Counted from the stretch's first letter, positions 1 to 11,543 are shown. The stretch: 64,000 nucleotides of DNA from Paenibacillus zeirhizosphaerae (GCF_030705605.1 NZ_JAPCKK010000016.1:682001-746000); one strand, 5' to 3'. Notes: generated from the sequence alone by a model not told the origin. Translations and numbers: made by a program.

Positions 1-196
1 GATTCACCATAAACCTTATCTCTCCTTTATCCAGACACAAGAGAAATATGTGATCAATAGCTACAAAATTAGTGGAGATGGCTGTTATCTCCTGGAATGC
101 CGATTCCCAACAAATGAAGCATTGGATCAATTTCTATCAGCGTTAAACAAACATGCCAATTACAAATTATCAATTGTGATTAGTGCAATGCGTTAG
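1..196 (+). CDS. Lrp/AsnC-family transcriptional regulator, C-terminal part (cut by window edge)
   Basis: The reading frame is open from base 2 to the TAG at 194-196 and gives 64 residues. The segment YKISGDGCYLLECRF followed by a helix and ending KLSIVISAMR has the pattern of the Lrp/AsnC effector-binding (RAM) domain, where a strand ending in G-x-x-(D/C)-Y-L-L is followed by the FL..L helix and a final T/S-x-(I/V)-V-x-S strand. The DNA-binding half lies outside the window. Such proteins regulate amino-acid or general metabolism; the target is not deducible. It reads toward the operon on the opposite strand and is separated from it by a terminator. Confidence 0.7.
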   Translation, partial: IHHKPYLSFIQTQEKYVINSYKISGDGCYLLECRFPTNEALDQFLSALNKHANYKLSIVISAMR

Positions 197-210
197 GTCA
201 AATAATGAAT

Positions 211-290
211 AATCCCCTTTGGCAATTGGTATGGTACGGAGCCCGGAATTGACGAACTCTTCTTCCACTGTCTGCCGAAAGGGGATTTTT
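211..290 (+). terminator. Probable rho-independent terminator between convergent genes
   Basis: AATCCCCTTTGGC at 211-223 pairs with GCCGAAAGGGGATT at 274-287, with one bulge, followed by a short T run. The loop is unusually long (about 50 nt). It can stop the Lrp-type gene and may also serve the minus-strand operon. Confidence 0.55.
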
Positions 291-303
291 AAATGAGAAA
301 CGA

Positions 304-3697
<3,394 letters not shown>

Positions 3698-3720
3698 CTA
3701 TTAAAAAATAGATTGTGAAG

Positions 3721-3747
3721 GGTTTGGCCAACTTAATGTCACCATCC
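3721..3747 (-). promoter_or_regulatory. Second RAT-like antiterminator candidate between licT and bglP
   Basis: Read on the minus strand the segment begins GGATGGTGAC and ends GGCCAAACC. BglG/LicT-type ribonucleic antiterminators begin GGATTGTTAC and end GGCAAAACC, so both conserved ends resemble the family. I could not find a clear terminator stem with a U run overlapping it, which argues against a full switch here. The match may be chance. Confidence 0.35.
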
Positions 3748-3788
3748 TGAATTGCGTTTAATTCTCACCTCCTTCAAAGTACCCGATT

Positions 3789-4631
3789 TCAAGAATTCGT
3801 TTTGTAAACCACTCTTTGAATATGAACGGTCAGGTAAAGCTTCTCTTCGTTTGTCAGGTTATAGTTATAGTTGTTTTTAATGTAGGTTTCAATTTTTTCC
3901 ACACATTCGAAGGCATTCTTGTATTTGGATTTGATAACATCCAACAAGTCCTGATCGCTTTCATCTTCGTGCATGTTACCGCTGATTAATCTTTGCGCAA
4001 AAAATTTTAAATGGGAGATAAAACGATAAAAATAAACCGACTTTTCATCAAATTCAATTTGAAAATAATATCTGACAATGTTGCTTACTTCTTGAATAAT
4101 CTTGGTTACGCGGTATATATCCTGACTTTCTTCCCTTTCTTCAGCATTGACAATGTGCAACGCAATAAACCCGGCCTCATCCTCAGGAAAATGAATATCA
4201 AAACACTCGCGAATAAATTGCAGAGCTCTCTTTCCAACCTCATACTCATCAGGGTAAAACCTCTTTATATCCCAGAGCAATGCGTTTTTGAGGGTAACCC
4301 CCTGCCGAAAACGATTCGCAGCCGCAAAAATATGGTCGCTTAACGATATATATATACTTTCATTTAATTTTTTGCCTAACGTTAATTTGGCGTAGTTTAT
4401 GATTTTGTCACTGACATTAAAATAATCAATCGGAATTTCGGTTAGAAGCTCCTGGAGCCTGCTAAATACTTCCTTGGTGGACAGGGAGTAAATCTTATCA
4501 ATGATTTCCTCATTAATTGGATCGCCGATTTTTTTTTGATACGCTAATCCTTTGCCCATTACTATGACTTCCTGTCCAAGTTGATCGCGAGTTACCGCCG
4601 CATTATTGTTAAGGATTTTATGAATCACCAT
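3789..4631 (-). CDS. licT: BglG/LicT-family transcriptional antiterminator
   Basis: RNA-binding antiterminator controlled by PTS phosphorylation. The N-terminal CAT domain (about 1-55) binds a RAT hairpin; two PRD domains follow. Conserved PRD histidines are visible at about residues 100 (SDHIF), 159 (FIALHIVNAE), 207 (ISHLKFF) and 270 (LTVHIQR), which are the LicT regulatory positions. 280 aa, normal length. It leads the operon and lies 110 nt before bglP. A promoter, a RAT and an overlapping terminator precede it, so LicT is expected to control its own transcript and bglPH in response to beta-glucosides. Confidence 0.92.
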   Translation of the reverse strand: MVIHKILNNNAAVTRDQLGQEVIVMGKGLAYQKKIGDPINEEIIDKIYSLSTKEVFSRLQELLTEIPIDYFNVSDKIINYAKLTLGKKLNESIYISLSDHIFAAANRFRQGVTLKNALLWDIKRFYPDEYEVGKRALQFIRECFDIHFPEDEAGFIALHIVNAEEREESQDIYRVTKIIQEVSNIVRYYFQIEFDEKSVYFYRFISHLKFFAQRLISGNMHEDESDQDLLDVIKSKYKNAFECVEKIETYIKNNYNYNLTNEEKLYLTVHIQRVVYKTNS

Positions 4632-4651
4632 GGTTCAACCCTCCTTGAAAC

Positions 4652-4724
4652 AAATAAAGACCTACCTGCACATATTGAAATGAACGCTATCGATAAGCGC
4701 TAAATCAAATGTGCAAGTAGGTCT
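4652..4724 (-). terminator. Leader terminator controlled by LicT
   Basis: On the minus strand AGACCTACTTGCACAT (4709-4724) pairs with ATGTGCAGGTAGGTCT (4658-4673), 15 of 16 positions, followed by TTTATTTG. The 5' arm shares AGACCT with the upstream RAT, so the two structures exclude each other, as expected of LicT-type attenuation. Confidence 0.82.
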
Positions 4725-4750
4725 AGCTTGTAATTAAACAATCACTATCC
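4719..4750 (-). promoter_or_regulatory. LicT-type ribonucleic antiterminator (RAT)
   Basis: The minus-strand sequence starts GGATAGTGATTG and ends CAAGCTAGACCT. Compared with the known SacY/LicT-class RAT ends (GGTTTGTTACTG and CAGGCAAGACCT) I count 8/12 and 10/12 matches. Its 3' end overlaps the first arm of the following terminator, which is the diagnostic arrangement. Confidence 0.75.
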
Positions 4751-4765
4751 TTATCATGCAAGCTT

Positions 4766-4794
4766 ATTATATCCGAGAATAACTAATTTAGCAA
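4766..4794 (-). promoter_or_regulatory. SigA-type promoter of the licT-bglP-bglH operon
   Basis: Minus strand: -35 TTGCTA (4789-4794), 17-bp spacer, perfect -10 TATAAT (4766-4771). The RAT begins about 15 nt after the -10. A weak cre-like stretch (TTCGAAAACGTTATTT, 4795-4810) lies just upstream of the -35; it misses several consensus positions. Confidence 0.8.
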
Positions 4795-4841
4795 TTCGAA
4801 AACGTTATTTGTAAAGATCATTTGTTGCGATTTCCAAATTA

Positions 4842-5237
4842 TCAGAAACCCGGATACGATGGGCCCATAATATTGCCAAGACTCGTAAAAGCTGAGTTAA
4901 GACCCGCAACATAACCCTGCTGATCCTTGGCAACCATGGACATTTTCGTACTGATCGCCGGACGTCAAATGTCCATCGTCAGGAAAATAATGAACGTCAC
5001 GGCAAAAATCAGCCAGAATTTATGAACGAATAACGTCAGAAGAATAAACAGACTCGCAAAGAAAAGGCACACCAATATGACACGTTTATCGCCAAAGCGT
5101 TTCAAGATCCAACGGAACGCCGTAGCCTGAATCCCAGCGCCGGCTATGGAGCCGAACGTAATAATAAAGGCGATATCCTTAAGCTCGAACCCAAATTTTT
5201 GATCGACAAACAATCCGAGTGGGGGATGAAAAATCAC
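4842..5237 (-). pseudogene. Remnant of an MFS drug/sugar efflux transporter
   Basis: The frame from 5237 down to 4968 encodes hydrophobic segments and KRFGDKRVILV, a typical MFS inter-helix loop, and stops at a TGA (4965-4967). The same frame continues beyond the stop as RPAISTKMSMVAKDQQGYVAGLNSAF, cut here to its key parts RPAIS, DQQGYVAGLNSA and SLGNIMGP, which are conserved in MFS efflux pumps, then ends at 4842. Both the N-terminal helices and the C-terminal quarter are missing, so this is a decayed fragment. It abuts the 3' end of the glucanase gene with a few bases of overlap. Confidence 0.75.
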
Positions 5238-6601
5238 AAATTGACTTTTGGGACTATCCCGAATACCTCTCTTTCCAATAATTCCTCCGGTTTTTGGCCG
5301 ATCGGATCACTGTGGAAATAATTACGAATGACTCCATCTTTGACATAGTTAGCAATGGACACCATAATCATCCCTTGATCAAGCGCAAGATAAGCTTTAG
5401 CAAGTTCTCCTGTGTCTACATTCACTGAATCATAGAAACCGTATTTCCCGTGCATATTGAAGTCCTTTAAAGCTTTGATATTTTTCCGCACAGCTTCAGG
5501 TGCATAATCCAGAGCAAGAAATGTTGCATGTGCAGTTACGGTTGCTCCATCTTTATAGCCTGATGTACCCAACGGTGTTGCTGCAAACTCACTATATCCT
5601 GTTGGAGTTGCAGCCGGCGAGAAGCCCCATGCAGAGTATCCTTTTTCCTTGGCATAGGCGATTTGCAGCTCTACATGACGTTTATTATTCAACCCCAATG
5701 CTTGTGTGCCAAGCTCTTTTTCTTTCAAAACGATTCCGGGCATTAGCCCTTCAAACATACTTCCTCCCCAGCTCGGTACGAACTTTACACCCTTGTATTC
5801 ATAGCTTCCCTCGAAAACGGTCACTTCATCGTACTGCGCGTTTTGTCCTTGCGGAATCTGAGCCTGCCAATCCCATTCTTGCGGCAATGTACGATACATT
5901 TTCCACCAATGCTCCTTAGGCACGTCTCCTTTTCCGATGGCAATATAGCTTGCAACACGCGGTTCCGTGTAAAACATTCCGTAATGATGATCGGTCAGTT
6001 TGCCTTGAGCAACATCATAGCCGCCGCGGAACTGGCCGACTTCCGGATCATATAATGGTGTATAGTTCATATTCTCAACCAGCTTGCTTGTTTGACCGTA
6101 CAGCTCTTCGTAGGCTTGCCCAACGACAATTAAGCCTGCGGAAAGCCAGCCGTTATCCACCTGAGAGATAAATTGTCCCCAATCTTTCTTAATGGAACCG
6201 TCATCTGTGTTGTACCAGTTATAGAACAGGCCGTTCCATTTTTCCAGCTTGTTGAGCGTATTTAAAGTGATTTGAATGCGCTTAACCGCTTCTTTTTTTG
6301 AAATAATGCCCAATTGTTGTGCTGAAACGGTACTCATCATATACATGCCGATATTTGTCGGCGAGGTGTGCTTTGCTTCCTTTACTCCGTCTTCCGTGAT
6401 GCGCACTTCATCGTAGGTCATGCCCGTGTTTGGATCCGTATGGTCCTGGAAGTACTTATAGGTTTTATTTGCAACCGCTTTCAATTCTGCGTGAAAAGCA
6501 TTTTGGGTTCCGGCGTTACTGGCTGAAGCCATCGGAGCTACAATCAGATTTGCTAAAAGGCCAACGGTCAACATGAAACTAACGAGTCTTCCATTCTTCA
6601 T
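5234..6601 (-). CDS. Secreted glucoamylase-like domain protein (PF10091), probable GH144-type endo-beta-1,2-glucanase
   Basis: 455 aa. A Sec signal peptide is visible (KNGRLV, hydrophobic core, then ASA near residue 28). The mature part is an alpha/alpha-barrel-type protein with VDNGWLSAGL, PSWGGSMFEGLMP and WGFSPAATPTGYS, motifs of the PF10091 'glycoamylase' family that contains the GH144 endo-beta-1,2-glucanases. Family assignment is from motif recognition. The neighbouring GH94 phosphorylase, importer and LacI regulator, and a copy of the same LacI-type operator at its promoter, support a role in cutting extracellular beta-1,2-glucan to sophorooligosaccharides. Start fits GAGGAG 8 nt upstream. 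Confidence 0.75.
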   Translation of the reverse strand: MKNGRLVSFMLTVGLLANLIVAPMASASNAGTQNAFHAELKAVANKTYKYFQDHTDPNTGMTYDEVRITEDGVKEAKHTSPTNIGMYMMSTVSAQQLGIISKKEAVKRIQITLNTLNKLEKWNGLFYNWYNTDDGSIKKDWGQFISQVDNGWLSAGLIVVGQAYEELYGQTSKLVENMNYTPLYDPEVGQFRGGYDVAQGKLTDHHYGMFYTEPRVASYIAIGKGDVPKEHWWKMYRTLPQEWDWQAQIPQGQNAQYDEVTVFEGSYEYKGVKFVPSWGGSMFEGLMPGIVLKEKELGTQALGLNNKRHVELQIAYAKEKGYSAWGFSPAATPTGYSEFAATPLGTSGYKDGATVTAHATFLALDYAPEAVRKNIKALKDFNMHGKYGFYDSVNVDTGELAKAYLALDQGMIMVSIANYVKDGVIRNYFHSDPIGQKPEELLEREVFGIVPKVNL

Positions 6602-6630
6602 TCATTTTTCTCCTCTCGAATTATAATTTT

Positions 6631-6646
6631 ATCGAAACGTTTCAAT
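6631..6646. promoter_or_regulatory. LacI-type operator upstream of the glucanase gene
   Basis: ATCGAAACGTTTCAAT with the perfect palindrome GAAACGTTTC in its centre. The identical 16-mer recurs at 11213-11228 before the GH94 gene and variants at 11300, 11396 and 11544. It lies about 30 bp from the glucanase start codon. Confidence 0.8.
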
Positions 6647-6679
6647 ATTCTGATCAAACTTTGCTATACAGATCAAACT

Positions 6680-6735
6680 AAAAAACGCCAAGCGCTCATA
6701 TTGAGACGCAACTCTCCTTTGAAACCGCTTGGCGC
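6680..6735 (-). terminator. Terminator after the LacI-type gene
   Basis: Minus strand GCGCCAAGCG pairs with CGCTTGGCG, followed by TTTTTTAG. It separates the GH94-LacI transcript from the glucanase gene, which therefore needs its own promoter. Confidence 0.8.
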
Positions 6736-6755
6736 TTATATGCTGACGCATCAGC

Positions 6756-7721
6756 TTATGCTTTTCTCACCGAATCGCCTTTGACCAGAATCACGTATAT
6801 CCGCTCATGCTCTACCGGTTCCCCGGCCAGCATGTTCAGCAGCTGCTCGGAGGCTAGTGCTCCCCACTTGCGTTTGGAGTAATCGATCGTGGCCAGTCGC
6901 GGTACCGTGTATTCGGCCAATTCGATGTTATCGAAGCCGATCACGTGAATGTCCCTGCCGATCTCATAGTCGGTATGCTTCACCGCCTTGTAGAACCCGA
7001 TCGCCATCTCATCATTCAAGCAAAAGACGGCCACGGGAGAAGTATATTCCCGCAAAATCTGCTCTGCTGCGTGTTCCCCGTCGTCTTTGTTAAAATTCCC
7101 TTCGATTTCAATCAGCTGCACCCCGTCGAAACGGGCCACCGTCTGCTTCACCGCCTTCAGCCGCTGCTTCGAGTCATACGAGTCCTTTGGGCCCGTTACG
7201 ACGTAGAGCTCGCGGTGTCCCTGCTCGATCAGATACTCGATAGCCAAAGCGGCGCCTGCTTTGTTGTCCAGCAGCACTTGATTGATGTTCGGGTGACTCA
7301 ACTCGCGGTCGAGCACCACAATTTTATGCCCGAGATCGGCGTACTTGAGCAACTCCCCACTGGAAAACGTCGCGTCCAAAATGATCGCTCCGTCGACCAT
7401 GCGCTCCGGAAGGAAGCGATGGGATTGCTTGCCGCTGCACACGACCATGTCGTATCCTTTCTGGTTGAGCACCTCTTTGACACCCTGCAGCAGGTCTCCA
7501 TAAAACCCGCCGCTGTAGTCGGTTAAATATACGCCAATAACTTTGGACTCCCGGGTTTTTAAGGAGCGTGCAGCAGCATTGGGTACATAGTTCAGTTGTT
7601 CGGCGATGGCGAGGATTTTTGCGCTCGTCTCGTCCGTGACTTTCGGGCTGCCGTTTAATGCAAGGGATACCGTGGAGATAGAGACTCCGGCTTGTTTGGC
7701 AATGTCCTTAATGCTAACCAC
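6756..7721 (-). CDS. LacI/GalR-family transcriptional regulator
   Basis: 321 aa. The N-terminal helix-turn-helix (VSIKDIAKQAGVSISTVSLAL) and hinge helix (AARSLKTRE) are followed by a periplasmic-binding-protein-like effector domain ending in IHVIGFDNIELAEY. GTG start, 7 nt after AAGGAGA. It lies about 100 nt downstream of the GH94 gene on the same strand and is likely cotranscribed with it. Five palindromic LacI-type sites in this locus (6631, 11213, 11300, 11396, 11544) are the obvious targets, so it probably represses the whole sugar locus and itself. The effector is inferred to be a sophorooligosaccharide. Confidence 0.9.
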   Translation of the reverse strand: MVSIKDIAKQAGVSISTVSLALNGSPKVTDETSAKILAIAEQLNYVPNAAARSLKTRESKVIGVYLTDYSGGFYGDLLQGVKEVLNQKGYDMVVCSGKQSHRFLPERMVDGAIILDATFSSGELLKYADLGHKIVVLDRELSHPNINQVLLDNKAGAALAIEYLIEQGHRELYVVTGPKDSYDSKQRLKAVKQTVARFDGVQLIEIEGNFNKDDGEHAAEQILREYTSPVAVFCLNDEMAIGFYKAVKHTDYEIGRDIHVIGFDNIELAEYTVPRLATIDYSKRKWGALASEQLLNMLAGEPVEHERIYVILVKGDSVRKA

Positions 7722-7825
7722 AAATTTCTCTCCTTAAAGTAGCTGGTTCAAAAAATTGTCTTCTCATTATGAAGTTAAATTGCAAGCCGATTCAGCTTAG
7801 AATTTCGAATCAGCGGAATCAGCGT

Positions 7826-10800
7826 TTACATAAAGATTTCGACGACATTATGTTCATTCGATCCTTCAGCCACGAAATCCTGCCGACTGAGGCGAACGCC
7901 GCCACTGCGGTAAAATCCGGGGTTCTCCCGAACGGGGACATCCCGGCCGTTGATCCGCACCCGGCGTCCCTGGCCGTCCATGCGGTAAACGAAGCAAGTT
8001 GGAATGTCCAACCAGGCGAAGTCAAATCGCAGCCCGTCCAGATGCGGCGGCAGCACGGGATCGATGACGAGCTCTTCACCATGGCGACGAATGCCTAAAC
8101 AGTTGGAAATCAGTTGATTCATATAGATCCCCGAACCGCTGGAGTAAATCCGCCAGCCGCCTTTCACTGGCACGGTGCCGCTCCGCAGCTCGTCAAAGCG
8201 CTCGTCCGCTTCGTAACGGGTGGCGAACTTGCCGTCCGAGCTGCTGAAGTATGCATTGCTTTGCCGCCATTCGGCGTTCGGCACAACGTCCTTCAGGCCG
8301 ACCGGATTGATCATATGCAGCCCTCTCCAGGCTTCCTCAGCTTTCCCCAGCTTGGCCATCGCTTCGATGAAACGGATATGAGCGTGCACATACTGCAGTC
8401 CGACCTCACGTCCAAAGTTGGACGCTTGCTCCGCCCGCTTGAAATGCGTGCTGACGCCGCCCCGGTATTTCGCTGGACGGTCCATCAGGCGCACGCCATC
8501 CGGATAATACAGCTTTTCCTTGATCAGGGCATAATGCGCTTCCGCCTGCTCGGCGGTCAGCAGCTCGGCGATCATGCTGCGCGTTATCGGCAGCAATCGG
8601 TAGCGGATTCCCGTTTTCGTATCTGCCGGATGCAGCATCAGTTCGGCTTGTCCCGGTTCTTCCATGTATACGAACCCCGGAATCACTTCAGTGCCCAGCA
8701 TGTATTTGTTAAAGTCGCGTTTGATGCCCGCCGCAAGGTCCGCGAGTTCGGTGGCCCATGCCTGCTCTTCAGGCGGCAACGCCTCCGCCAGTTGGCGGAA
8801 TGTTTGGTATGTCAACGCCACCGTCCAGCTGCTGATCATGTACCGCTTGAGCTGGGCATTAGCCGGCTGAAGCGTATCGTCCCAGTCGCCGTCCCCGTAG
8901 GACGACAAAAACGTGTCATGCAGGAAATGGCTGCGGATATAGCCGATTTCCTTTTTCGCATGTTCACGGATCGTCGCTTTGTCCGCAGACGGATCAAAAC
9001 TTCCTTTTACTGTGTACGGCACCTCTTCATCAAGAATCCCGTAATCCCCGGTAGCCGCCAAATAGTCGCCCAGCACCTTCAGCGGCCATACGATGATGTC
9101 GCCGTGGCTTTCCTCCTGCTGGATTCGGGAATAACGATCAAACATGAACCACTGCGGCCAATTACCATCCTCTTCGTATTGGTGCGCATACACCGTTTTG
9201 AGAATGTCCTTGACCACCCCGTATTTTTGCGCGGCCAAAAAGTATTCCGCAGGTCCTTGACACACATCACGCGTTCCCCAGGCCGCCCCGCCGTATTGCT
9301 CCAGCCCGTGGGGCACAGAGAAGTGCACCAGCATGTTATGCGTGTACCACCAAGCGAGCGCATTTAGCTTCTGCAGCTCCTCCGCAGCTTCCCTTTCTGC
9401 CGTCAAGCGGAAACCGTTCATGACCTGTCCTAAAAAATCGCGGTAACGCGCGATCTCCTCCCGCTCCCCGCGGCTGGATAACGGCGGTTCGCCGCCGTTC
9501 AGCAGTCCTTGCACGGTCAATGTCCAATCCGCGCTTGCTTCCGTTTCCAGCACCACCAGCGAAGAACTGCCCTGTGCCGCTCCGGGAGCCAGCTTGCTTT
9601 CATCAAACCGTTGGAAGTCCGTGCCCGTGACATGCATCCGGTAGGCCAAATCCGGATAAACCGACGCTGAAAGCGCTGCGCCGTCGGCCCGGAACGTCAG
9701 CGTTCCTTCACCTTGCTCCATCCGGTATGGCAACAGGAATTCATGATCGTTCATAACGATCTGATTGGTTACCAAATACCGGTAGGTCCGCCCCTTGGCA
9801 GAAGCGACGCGCAGCGTCAATTCCGGCGCATCCACCGCCGTGTAGTTCGTCACAACGATCGTGTCGTCCGGTGTTTTATACGTCCAGCGTACATAGTTGA
9901 AGCCCATCTCGAACATCGAGGGCATCGTCAGCAGCCGGTAAACCCCGTCCATTTCCACGTAAATCCGCTGTCCCGACGCCTTGGAAACGTTCAGCGCGTT
10001 CCGTACGTTGGAAATGAGCTTATGATACGACGTATTGCCTACTACAATTTGCGAATTAAAAACGCCGTACATATAAGATGTCGTCGTGATGACGTCCCTG
10101 TCTACCCGATCATTGCCGCCCGACATCAGGATCATGCCGTGCGGGCGCTCCACTCGAAGCTCTTTTTCCTTCAATACAACATGCTCGTGCGTATCCGTGA
10201 AAAAAGACAGAAGCACGCCATCCTCGCGCTCCTCGTGATGACGTCTTGGAAATAACACTTCGAGTTCGGCTTCATTCATCGATTCGGTACGCAGCGGTTC
10301 GCCGATCGCCGCAGCCCGCGATACCGTTTCTCCCACAGCGGCGGTATCCGCCGCCGAAACCGTAGCTACTCCAGATTCAACTCTGTTCCAAGCATCCTCT
10401 ATCAGCTCTTCGTACTCCAACGCTTCGATCGCCGCGGGATGGTCTTCCTGAATCAATCCGTAAAATACGAACCGCGCTGCGCCGGACAATGTTACCCGTT
10501 CCGACTGTAATGCAGTGTACGCAAATTCGTATTGATAGATACTGTTGGCCATGTCAAGTCGGGCCAGCGCTTCGGGCTGGTCGGTTTCCTTATATGACAA
10601 CCCGAAAAACTGGAAGCCGTCGGTCGAATAACCGATCGCTTTGGTCAGCGAACCTTGCTGCAAATACGGGAATTTCCCTTGTTGTGGCTGGTTTTGCCGG
10701 GAACAGACAACCATTCCCCGGCGTGCATGCCTGAAGACCGCATGGTCGATATACTGCGATAAGTAGGCTTCATTGCTGCGCACGACCTCTTGTTCGGCGA

Positions 10801-11182
10801 TGCCAACATCCTGTCCATACACGATGTCGATCTCGCACGGTGTGCGCCCCTCCAGCCGGACGTCCCAAAACCAAACGCCCCGCGGATCCAGGGTCAAAAC
10901 GATCCGGTAGCGAATCCCCACCGCCTCGCCGTCCCAAACAGCCGCCGCTGCACCGGCTTTCACCCGGCCGTTCGAGCGGACGCCAAGCAAAGGAACCGCT
11001 TGAATTCCTTCTGGATGGTGCAGCCGCAAATAAAGATTGTTCAATGAACCTTCCACCAGACCAGATAACAACTGATTGATCATCGTTTCCCGGTATTTCA
11101 TTTCGTACATATCGCCGCTATCCCATAACGTAAAGGCCAAATCCCCCGCTTGAAGGACCGTTCTCGCCTCTTTTGCTGCCAT
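7826..11182 (-). CDS. GH94 glycoside phosphorylase, probable 1,2-beta-oligoglucan phosphorylase
   Basis: 1118 aa cytoplasmic enzyme without a signal peptide. The length matches the known 1,2-beta-oligoglucan phosphorylases (about 1110 aa), which are longer than cellobiose phosphorylases. Visible GH94 features are GTRDVCQGP around the substrate site and YGDGDWDDTLQP with the expected acid Asp in DWDD at residues 766-769. The reaction would be phosphorolysis of sophorooligosaccharides to alpha-glucose-1-phosphate. Known Listeria loci pair this enzyme with an oligosaccharide importer, as here. Upstream are a strong promoter and two operator copies; the LacI gene follows. Laminaribiose- or cellodextrin-type specificity cannot be excluded without alignment. 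Confidence 0.82.
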   Translation of the reverse strand: MAAKEARTVLQAGDLAFTLWDSGDMYEMKYRETMINQLLSGLVEGSLNNLYLRLHHPEGIQAVPLLGVRSNGRVKAGAAAAVWDGEAVGIRYRIVLTLDPRGVWFWDVRLEGRTPCEIDIVYGQDVGIAEQEVVRSNEAYLSQYIDHAVFRHARRGMVVCSRQNQPQQGKFPYLQQGSLTKAIGYSTDGFQFFGLSYKETDQPEALARLDMANSIYQYEFAYTALQSERVTLSGAARFVFYGLIQEDHPAAIEALEYEELIEDAWNRVESGVATVSAADTAAVGETVSRAAAIGEPLRTESMNEAELEVLFPRRHHEEREDGVLLSFFTDTHEHVVLKEKELRVERPHGMILMSGGNDRVDRDVITTTSYMYGVFNSQIVVGNTSYHKLISNVRNALNVSKASGQRIYVEMDGVYRLLTMPSMFEMGFNYVRWTYKTPDDTIVVTNYTAVDAPELTLRVASAKGRTYRYLVTNQIVMNDHEFLLPYRMEQGEGTLTFRADGAALSASVYPDLAYRMHVTGTDFQRFDESKLAPGAAQGSSSLVVLETEASADWTLTVQGLLNGGEPPLSSRGEREEIARYRDFLGQVMNGFRLTAEREAAEELQKLNALAWWYTHNMLVHFSVPHGLEQYGGAAWGTRDVCQGPAEYFLAAQKYGVVKDILKTVYAHQYEEDGNWPQWFMFDRYSRIQQEESHGDIIVWPLKVLGDYLAATGDYGILDEEVPYTVKGSFDPSADKATIREHAKKEIGYIRSHFLHDTFLSSYGDGDWDDTLQPANAQLKRYMISSWTVALTYQTFRQLAEALPPEEQAWATELADLAAGIKRDFNKYMLGTEVIPGFVYMEEPGQAELMLHPADTKTGIRYRLLPITRSMIAELLTAEQAEAHYALIKEKLYYPDGVRLMDRPAKYRGGVSTHFKRAEQASNFGREVGLQYVHAHIRFIEAMAKLGKAEEAWRGLHMINPVGLKDVVPNAEWRQSNAYFSSSDGKFATRYEADERFDELRSGTVPVKGGWRIYSSGSGIYMNQLISNCLGIRRHGEELVIDPVLPPHLDGLRFDFAWLDIPTCFVYRMDGQGRRVRINGRDVPVRENPGFYRSGGVRLSRQDFVAEGSNEHNVVEIFM

Positions 11183-11212
11183 AATACCCCACTCCCTAAT
11201 TCATATACATCT

Positions 11213-11228
11213 ATCGAAACGTTTCAAT
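11213..11228. promoter_or_regulatory. LacI-type operator in the GH94 leader
   Basis: ATCGAAACGTTTCAAT, identical to the site at 6631-6646. It lies just downstream of the GH94 -10 box, where a bound repressor would block transcription. Confidence 0.82.
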
Positions 11229-11243
11229 TATCGGAATAAGTGG

Positions 11244-11272
11244 ATTATATATCGAATCCTTGAATACGTCAA
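11244..11272 (-). promoter_or_regulatory. Promoter of the GH94-lacI transcript
   Basis: Minus strand: -35 TTGACG (11267-11272), 17-bp spacer, -10 TATAAT (11244-11249). The operator at 11213 follows about 15 bp downstream of the -10. Confidence 0.8.
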
Positions 11273-11279
11273 TTTCAAT

Positions 11280-11293
11280 TGAATGCGATTACA
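11280..11293. promoter_or_regulatory. cre-like box (catabolite repression), copy 1
   Basis: TGAATGCGATTACA fits the CcpA consensus TGWAANCGNTNWCA with one mismatch. It is an exact direct repeat of the box at 11366-11379 (15 identical bases, TTGAATGCGATTACA, 86 bp apart) and lies upstream of the GH94 -35. Confidence 0.55.
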
Positions 11294-11299
11294 CAAATT

Positions 11300-11315
11300 A
11301 TCGAAACGTTACGAT
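11300..11315. promoter_or_regulatory. LacI-type operator variant between the divergent promoters
   Basis: ATCGAAACGTTACGAT: same core as the other sites with a changed right half. ATCG and CGAT ends are symmetric. Confidence 0.6.
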
Positions 11316-11364
11316 GAAGCCAATTTAATACTTTCGAGAAACTTTCGTCACCGAAAAAAATATA

Positions 11365-11393
11365 TTGAATGCGATTACATTCTGTTTTATAAT
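11365..11393 (+). promoter_or_regulatory. Promoter of the sugar ABC importer operon
   Basis: -35 TTGAAT (11365-11370), 17-bp spacer, -10 TATAAT (11388-11393). The cre-like box overlaps the -35 and spacer, and an operator starts 3 bp after the -10, so both CcpA and the LacI regulator would repress here. Confidence 0.8.
11366..11379. promoter_or_regulatory. cre-like box, copy 2, overlapping the importer -35
   Basis: TGAATGCGATTACA, same sequence as 11280-11293, one mismatch to the CcpA consensus. Overlap with the core promoter is a typical repressing position. Confidence 0.55.
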
Positions 11394-11395
11394 TA

Positions 11396-11411
11396 ATCGA
11401 AACGTTTAAAA
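11396..11411. promoter_or_regulatory. LacI-type operator at the importer transcription start
   Basis: ATCGAAACGTTTAAAA, left half and centre identical to the 6631 site. Confidence 0.65.
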
Positions 11412-11448
11412 AGACTCTTTTTTAAAATTATAGAATTTATAAATTTTC

Positions 11449-11491
11449 AGCGGAGCTGAGCGATTCTATAATCGCAGGAAAAATTTCCGCT
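11449..11491 (+). other. Structured element in the long importer leader
   Basis: AGCGGA (11449-11454) pairs with TCCGCT (11486-11491) around an inner hairpin GCGATT-CTAT-AATCGC (11460-11475). It lies in an approximately 290-nt untranslated leader of the binding-protein mRNA. No T run follows, so it is not a plain terminator. Role unknown. Confidence 0.4.
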
Positions 11492-11543
11492 AAGCGCGGT
11501 CCGTCTTCTTTGAACTACGTCGGTAGACGTTTTTCTTATCAAA

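Noticed and set aside
4795-4810. cre box at the licT promoter
   Set aside because: TTCGAAAACGTTATTT misses several fixed positions of the consensus on both strands; mentioned only as weak.
7826-11182. Long open frames on the plus strand opposite the GH94 gene
   Set aside because: They are antisense shadows produced by the high-GC codon positions of the GH94 gene; none has a ribosome site or family resemblance.
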